Source of the DNA: Theobroma cacao
Taxonomy: Eukaryota > Streptophyta > Magnoliopsida > Malvales > Malvaceae
Length of the DNA stretch: 64,000 bases
Direction of reading: 5' to 3'
NCBI RefSeq assembly: GCF_000208745.1
Contig: NC_030852.1
Span: 7,577,254 to 7,641,253, forward strand
Below, piece by piece: positions 57,925-64,000 of the stretch (positions are counted from its first letter, which is position 1; every line of letters starts with the position of its first letter). The position numbers were made by a program, and so were the translations under genes. Under the pieces are notes generated by a model. It was not told the DNA's origin, ran no database searches, and saw nothing but the letters and a program-made list of their open reading frames with translations.

Positions 57925-59700
57925 GTAAAGGGACCAAAAACATCATTTTAAAATTAGAGAGACCAAAATATCCTTTTGAAGTGTTTTGAGAGGATATTTT
58001 AGATTTTTCCCTCACTTGAGTTTATTTGTCCTAGAAAGTTTACCAATTCATTTCATCCTTCTTGTGTTGCTCTTAATTACATTAAAATTTAGTTTCAATA
58101 AGATTTATGTTTAATTTAATAGTATTAAAAAGGATAAAAGAATAATGTAGGAATAATGTTTTAGAAATATCAGCATAGCCTTGGTCACGCATGCACACAA
58201 GTATTTGTTTTGCAAAAACCTTTTAAATATTTAAGTAATTTTTCACCATTGGTTTAGTGTAAAATGTTGGGCTATCTTAATCATATCAACTAAAGCAAGA
58301 TTAAAAAAAGAATATAGATTCTTCCTATTACCTAAGTTTTAAATAATGGTGTTTATAAATTGGGTCAGATCTAGTTGATACTTCTAAAACATATGTTAGA
58401 GGTCGACCCAACTTAATTCACCTTTTAAATTATATTTATGATTAGAATACAAAATATTCGATATTAATATTGTTAAATATATTTTAAAATTAAATTAAAT
58501 AAATATTAATTAATTACTAATACAAGAATATGTCGAGTAGAACCTGAAACACATGCTTAAGCTCGCCCCTAGCTAGTCAAGTCGGACTTGCAAACCTAAT
58601 TAGTTTGCTTGTTCCGCAAACACCTCTAGCTATATAAACTCAACCAATCAAAGTATACCAAGTCAGTTAAATTTGACACATTAGTATAGATTGGTGCACA
58701 AGTTAATAATAACAACTTCGTCCATTGGTATAGCAAATTTTTAATCATAGGAAGACTAGTTGGGGTAAGGTCTATAATTGATGTGATAGGAAGGATTTTT
58801 GGGATTATGTGATGTAAGAAAGGTAAAATTGAGAAAAATGAATCTTTGGTACATTGAGGAGAATCCAAATCTCTCTACACATGCATGGACAACTTTTGAA
58901 TCCAAAACACATGGTAGGGAAGGGGGTGAGGAGCCGTCGGTTGATTAATGTGTATTGCTTGATGAAAAACGATGAAAAAGAGTTATGATATGAAGGCCCA
59001 GGGCAGGGCCACAGTGGCAAAGGTATTGATCCTGGATCTCATGCATGTGGAGAGGATTAAAAAGGTATTCCAGATACGGAACACTTTGAAGGGAGGAGGC
59101 CCATTATGCAATTTTGCCAAAAAACCATCAAATAATTAAAATAATTAGAGAGGGTAGGCTCAACAGTAGCTTGCTGAGCTCGTCTCGTCTGCTTTCGATT
59201 GTCTGTATCAAAAACATTCTAATTTAATATATATATATATATATTATATACATATCGGGAAATTATACTGCATGTTGAACTGTCATGTTTAAAAGTGAAG
59301 GAACCAATGAACAGTGAAAGAACAAGGTCCTTCTGGGAGTGCGAACAAACCAAAGTGATGAAAGAGTCCCCTCACAAACAGTAACGAATTTGGATTTTCT
59401 GCTCCAAAAAGTGGGAGAATGAGCAGTACAAAGGTCAAATAAAGACGGGCAAAGCGCTGGCCAAATAAGAAGTAAGTGTACTATCAGGGCTTCCCAATAT
59501 TCGAGAAGCCCTTTGAGGTGTTCCTTTCGTTCATGTAAAAAGACAGAGCGACATAGTGCAGGAAAGGGGAACCACTTCAATGAGTGTCCTCTGACTGATA
59601 CCCTTCAGCATATGCATGCATGGGTCAATCCAAAAATGGGAGTATCTGTGCTGAAACCTTGTTACCAGATAGGACACGGGCCACGGCTGTGCTCTAATTA
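57925..59700. other. Intergenic DNA upstream of the KNOX-like gene
   Basis: No gene I can support. Minus-strand frames at 58626-58868, 58805-59020 and 59263-59580 have no recognisable motif. An (AT)n tract lies at about 59225-59250. A hairpin with 8-bp arms AGGGCTTC/GAAGCCCT is at 59486-59512. The last few hundred bases probably hold the promoter of the gene at 59778. Confidence 0.5.
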
Positions 59701-59721
59701 TAGCTCTTTACAAATACAAAT

Positions 59722-59910
59722 ATGGCGAAACTAATTAGGAGCCGTTGTAGCAGCTCAGGAATAACAAGTAATTGGGTATGGAGACCAAGAGGAACACTTC
59801 TTCTGGAGAAAAGGAGGAAGAAGAAGAAGATGATGATGAGCTTCTCAAGACCAGAATTTCTGCTCACCCTTTGTATGGGAGGCTCGTTGAGAATCACCTC
59901 AACTGCTTAA
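59722..59910 (+). CDS. Possible upstream ORF overlapping the KNOX-like start
   Basis: ATGGCGAAACTAATTAGG opens 62 codons in a different frame from the main ORF and stops at 59908-59910, inside exon 1. If transcription starts upstream of 59722, ribosomes would meet this ATG first and bypass the main ATG at 59778, which would lower its translation. The peptide (RSRCSSSGITSNWVW..., then basic RRKKKKMMM) mirrors the acidic stretch of the main frame and has no known motif. It may equally lie outside the mRNA. Confidence 0.25.
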   Translation: MAKLIRSRCSSSGITSNWVWRPRGTLLLEKRRKKKKMMMSFSRPEFLLTLCMGGSLRITSTA

Positions 59911-60678
59911 AGGTTCTCCTCTCCCCTTCTACATATGTTTCTCTCTGTGTGAGCTTTGAGCAGTTTTAAATCAACAAATTACAAGCCATCTTACAATCTT
60001 CTTGTTGATTAGTCCCTTCTTTTCTTCCATATAAATTATACAAAGATCCTTTTCTGAATTGTTTCAAGAGAGATATTACTTTCGTTTTGTTTAAACTTTA
60101 GCACACTCTATGATTCTCGTGACTGTAGGATTTCTTTGTTTGCTACATGCTGTTGACGTTGTTTGTCAACATTAGAAACTGGAAATTTTAATACGGTTAA
60201 ATTTCTAGCTCCATGAACAATGTCTTAGTGGAGGGTAAATTAAAAAGTAATGTAACCAGGATCAGAATAGAGCTACATTGATCTGTTAGTGGGCATCACG
60301 GATTGACGGGTAAACATTTTTTCTTCCATGGTTTCTAATATAGTACGCGGTTCCAAGGGATGAACTGCTCCAAATATCCCCATCTGTAATTGTTAGATCC
60401 AACCACATGGCCTTCACTTTTATAGCTAGGGTTGCTCTAAACGATTAACCTAGCTAGATACTAACTTTTAATTAGTTTAGGCTACGTCTTCTCATTCTGT
60501 GTGGAATTGATTCACAATATCATAGAATATATAGTGCAGTGTCACTGAAACAATGTCTACTTTTCTTCAGGTTGGTGGCATTGCTGATAGTGGCAGAAAT
60601 AGACAGACAAATCAAAGGAAAGCTGGTTACAGCCCTTGTTCTAGCATGGCAAACCAATCAGAGTTAGATCTCTTCATG
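59778..60678 (+). CDS. KNOX/MEINOX-type (KNATM-like) gene, first two exons only
   Basis: Exon 1 59778-59912 encodes 45 residues: METKRNTSSGEKEEEEEDDD acidic start, then LLKTRISAHPLYGRLVENHL and NCLK, which fits the start of the KNOX1 half of the MEINOX domain (I.xHPLYxxLvexhxxCxKV). The donor after NCLK (aag^gttctc) and the acceptor ttcttcag^gttggt at 60570/60571 are both phase 0, so the protein continues LK-VGGIAD, at the intron position I recall for KNOX genes. Exon 2 60571-60678 adds 36 residues and ends in SELDLFM, the start of KNOX2 (family ELDxFMEAY). I found no exon 3 in the remaining 3.3 kb. A short, acidic, MEINOX-only start suggests the homeodomain-less KNATM class, which modulates TALE homeodomain partners in the nucleus; a normal KNOX gene is possible. 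Complete or truncated is undecided. Confidence 0.65.
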
Positions 60679-61559
60679 GTACAATCCTTATTACTTTTAT
60701 TTTGCAAATCCTGCTCATTGTTTTAAGTTTCCTTGGAGAGAAAATGCTAGCTGATCCATTTGAGTTTCCTTCAAGTAAATCCTTCTAGTTTTTGTACTGT
60801 GGTAGTCTCGTCGGCAGTCTAGACTCTAAACTAAACATAGGTTAAATAATTAGTAAAATAAAATGGAAAAGAAACAAAAGTTGGGAGTATACTCGAATGT
60901 CACTTTGTATTTGTCATGCTATTACTCGAAAGCATTTCTTTGGAAATGACACAAGGCTAGCAGGATCCATGTACATGTTTTTCCCTGAACCTATAATTAT
61001 ACAACTTTGGTGAGCATGCAATCCCTCTTCTGTATTTTAGACTGAAGGAGAGAGATCGTAGATCCTGGCTACACTACCATGCACTTAACAAAGACAAGGT
61101 GTCTAGAGTTTTTTATTAGCATATATAAGAGTTCAAATAAGTTTTTTATTAGCATATATAAAAAAATACTATTAACTCACTTTGCTTAAGTTTGCAATTA
61201 TTTATGTATTATATGGTAATATAATAGTGTATACAAATTTATTAACCACACCAAGTTGGTTTCAAAAAAAATTAAATTGTCCTTTAATAATGTACATGAG
61301 CAAATTTATCTGAAAAAAAGCTTGAACGGTTTCCCCTGACATATAAAAAAGCCCTTATGTTTTTCCAAAAAGAAAAAAAACCCCTTACATATTGAAATCT
61401 AATTGACTTTCTGGCTATAAAAGAAAAGTTTTCGTCCACAATAATGTTCATTTTTTTTAATTTTCTGACACTTATTTTTCTAAAAAAAAAGTAAAGCAAA
61501 TTTTGTTACAATTGCCATAGTTTAAAATACTATGAGCTTTATTATTACACAGTGGAACT
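60679..61559. other. Intron or 3' flank of the KNOX-like gene
   Basis: AT-rich, no KNOX2 exon. An acceptor-like ctgtattttag at about 61041 would be followed by ACTGAAGGAGAGAGATCGTAG, six codons to a stop. Contains a 20-bp direct repeat (61108-61127 and 61141-61160). Confidence 0.4.
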
Positions 61560-62370
61560 AAAATAACCCTAGAAAAACTAGCTCCCGGGCTTTGGGATAC
61601 CCGGATCTACAAGAATTAACATCTCCCAAAACAAATTCAGCAGCCACCAGTTGGGATAAGGCAAAACAAAGAATACTAGGACCGAGTAAACATGTCCTAA
61701 ACCAAACAAAAGCGAAGAACATTAACTGCACAAATGTAACTCTAACGTTTTGAATTTGTCCGTGCACAGCATGCAGTCAAGTTTAGCACCAAAACGTTTT
61801 AATTCAACTAAACTTCCTCAACCTTATCCCTATTTAAATCAAATTCTTGCTGGATGGTCTTCAATAGCCAAACTACTCCACCAGATTCACGCAGCTAGAA
61901 GTCCAACTCCCATAAACTTCTACTCCTTGCAGATAATTGCTTTAACAAAGTCAGCTTTATCCAAACAATTGTAATAGATTCTCACGCCTGTTAATTCCAG
62001 CTTTTGCTAGAAGATTGGCCTCCTTATTAGCCTATCTAAAAACATGTATAACCTTACAGTAGATGGTCAAATTCTTTAATTGTTCAATCTGAAGTAACCA
62101 ATTTCAGAATCTCCATGGTGCTGCCTCTGGCCTATTAAACCACAACACAGCATTTGTAGAATCACTTTCAATCCAAAGTCTGGCATGCCTACACATACTA
62201 GTGCTAGTAAATATAAGTAAAACCTCCTTGATCGCAATAAGCTCTGTAAGATTAGAGAATACTATCCGAGTCACACCACATTGATCTCTCAATATACCAC
62301 CAATTCTTGCATCTCCAGAACTCCCAGAAACCGCTCCATCAGTGTTAAATTTCAACCATCCCTCCTGAAG
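61560..62370 (-). pseudogene. Plant LINE-type RNase H domain and 3' tail, dead
   Basis: The minus strand from about 62370 reads LQEGWLKFNTDGAVSG (first Asp), ARIGGILRDQCG, ELIAIKEVL (Glu), LWIESDSTNAVLWF (second Asp), PWRF-stop, then IEQLKNLTIYCKVIHVFR-stop-ANKEANLLAKAGINR. This is the RNase H-like (RVT_3) module at the end of plant L1-type LINE pol. In-frame stops: TGA at 62104-62106 and TAG at 62032-62034. The usual last acidic residue (xADxLAK) is Asn (EANLLAK). The tail to 61560 resembles LINE 3' ends, with aataaagctc on the minus strand near 61540. The minus frame 61767-61558 belongs to this tail. Confidence 0.75.
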
Positions 62371-62639
62371 TCACCCATGAAATAGGCCCACACACTACTG
62401 CCTTTTCATGAGCCATGCTCACAAGGTTAGGCCATTGAAAAATCTCTCCTGTTTGTAATTTTCTCATACTCATTAAGTTTCAGATTAATGAATTTCTAGA
62501 TCTTAAATTAGATTAAATAAAAAAACAAAATCAAATTTGTACTTGTAGACAATCTTGTAATTAAAGTCATTACAAAAAAACTGACCTTTTCCGATGGAAA
62601 ATTTTCAAAAAATCAAGTTCAAAAAATCATAATAAAAAT

Positions 62640-62696
62640 AGTAATAATAATAATAATAATAATCTACACTATTCTTTACAATAATAATAATAATCT
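62640..62696. repeat. (AAT)n microsatellite, two runs
   Basis: Two taataataat runs, each followed by aatctac; the second looks like a partial duplication of the first. Confidence 0.95.
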
Positions 62697-64000
62697 ACTA
62701 CCACTATTTTTTTGAGAATTTTGAAATTGATAAGTGAGGAATGAAAAAGTAATAAAGAAATTAAAGGCAAAGAATACCCTAAACTCAAAACAGTGTTAAT
62801 TTGTTGTTTAATTTAGATAATGAAAATTATAAATTTGATGAAAAAGATAGTAATACATACTTTTATTAATTATTATAATAATTTAAAAAATTAAGAACTT
62901 CAAATAAGAGATTTATTCTTTACTTTGGAGCCAAAGGACCACAACTTAATATGCTTAAGTATGAATATAAAATTGCATCTTTATCTTATACATTAGCATA
63001 AAATTTTAAAAACTTCAAAAACAAATTTAATTTATCATATTGAATTAGTGATTATAAATAAAACAGTCAATATTAAAATATTACATTAATATAGATAATT
63101 AAATAATTAAATGGTGATCAATGAATCTGTATCATTACTTGGATAAGCCATTAAATATATAAAATAAATGTATAACTTACTAATAGATTATAGCATATAC
63201 AATATTACAATCAAAGAATATTAATATATTATAACATATATAATGTTATAATTTTATAATTTATAATGAAAGTGTATCACTCACCATCTGCGGAATTAAT
63301 TAATTAAAGACATTCTTAACTCTTTGCCAAAATTGAAAGGTGATTATAGTATTATAATTAATTAATTAATTAAACATCCCGTAACTATGTAATTAGTATA
63401 AAAAATTAAAATGAAAATAAAAAAATGGGATTAAGTGCATTCAAGCCCATGGTTTAAAAGAATTTAAATTAAATCAAAATCAAATTTATTATTGTAATTT
63501 AGGGAAGTCGATTCATTCGGTTAAAATATATGAAGAGATCAATTAGTCAATTAAAAATATTTTTTGACAAATTTAACCGCCTTACTCGATTGCTCATCCT
63601 TAAGGGGTGGAAAGTGGATATTAAGATCTCAAGCAGTCAAAAGGAGATTGAGGAGGTGGAAAGTGGGTATTAAGAGACTAACCATTTACTAGTAAGGTAA
63701 CAATCATAGGGATAAAATAATGTTGTCAAAAAGGAAAGGATCTTATGCCCTTTAATAATTGTTTTTGAAAATTACATAATTGTTATTGTTAGCTGCCAAT
63801 GAACTTTCAGTTACAATAAAAATAAAATGACAAGAAAAAACAAAGAACCCCAAACTCCTAAACCCTGGTTTTAGGGATGTCCGGGATTAAATTATGTCCT
63901 AAACTCACATTGGCCCTTGGAAAGGAAAAAAGCTGTCCGAACTAAAACCAAACTAAAAGACCAAATCGTCCAATCGAACAACATTAAGGGATGTCCGAAC
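62697..64000. other. AT-rich intergenic DNA
   Basis: No gene. A direct duplication of about 50 bp is present at 63605-63680 (ggtggaaagtggRtattaaga twice). The word gggatgtccg occurs at about 63876 and 63990, close to the window end; it might be a repeat edge. Confidence 0.6.

Noticed and set aside
59263..59580. 105-codon minus-strand ORF upstream of the KNOX-like gene
   Set aside because: No recognisable motif, and it overlaps the probable promoter; not enough support.
61041..61062. Third KNOX-like exon (six codons then stop)
   Set aside because: Acceptor-like site is plausible but the residues do not match KNOX2; mentioned only as a possibility.
1..64000. tRNA, rRNA or hammerhead-ribozyme (retrozyme) genes
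   Set aside because: No T-loop/anticodon arrangement or CTGATGA...GAAA core found by eye; a covariance-model scan would settle it.

Overview
The window looks like intergenic heterochromatin from a dicot plant. It is AT-rich, has almost no host genes, and is filled with long-terminal-repeat (LTR) retrotransposons inserted inside one another. Evidence for a plant: an Athila-type Ty3/gypsy element with an env-like reading frame, Ty1/copia LTRs and gag, primer sites matching initiator-Met tRNA, a plant LINE RNase H remnant, and the first exons of a KNOX/MEINOX-type gene with plant splice sites. I cannot name the species. One N (55606) suggests a draft assembly.

Layout. 1-1053: LTR of a copia-like element (minus). 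1054-3164: leader and LTR of an Athila-type element (minus). 3165-8240: end of a second gypsy-like family ('family 2', plus), split by a 2.55-kb solo LTR (5545-8098). 8241-50608: one Athila-type element on the minus strand, stretched to about 42 kb by later insertions. Its 3' LTR is at 8241-9837 and its 5' LTR remnant at 50072-50608, with gag, protease, RT, RNase H, integrase and env-like pieces between 35.3 and 49.9 kb. All are broken. Insertions in it: a solo Athila LTR (10274-11855), a 23-kb complex element 'M' (11898-34896), another Athila LTR (35782-37546), and a family-2 solo LTR (40841-46813) that itself holds a solo LTR (43896-46446). M contains element 'P' (15223-27810), which contains a solo LTR (17878-23265), which contains another solo LTR (18450-21284): five levels of nesting. 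50609-52892: a plus-strand Athila 3' end and LTR. 52893-57924: copia gag, primer site and LTR (minus), split by a solo LTR (54369-56831). 57925-64000: non-nested DNA with a KNOX-like gene start (exons 59778-59912 and 60571-60678) and a dead LINE RNase H (about 61560-62370).

M, P and the 2.5-2.9-kb LTRs belong to one group ('family 1') with a GGGGGAGA polypurine tract and an initiator-Met primer site. The internal regions I can read have no pol genes, so I interpret them as large non-autonomous derivatives. At least five insertions have matching 5-bp target duplications, which fixes their edges.

The most unusual pattern is in the LTRs themselves. Families that otherwise look unrelated share a block of about 150 bp (11 copies). 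Next to it most carry short perfect palindromes of 12-20 bp, with a different sequence in each family. Family 1 also has hairpin-forming minisatellites with conserved arms and variable loops, and two conserved splice donor/acceptor pairs.
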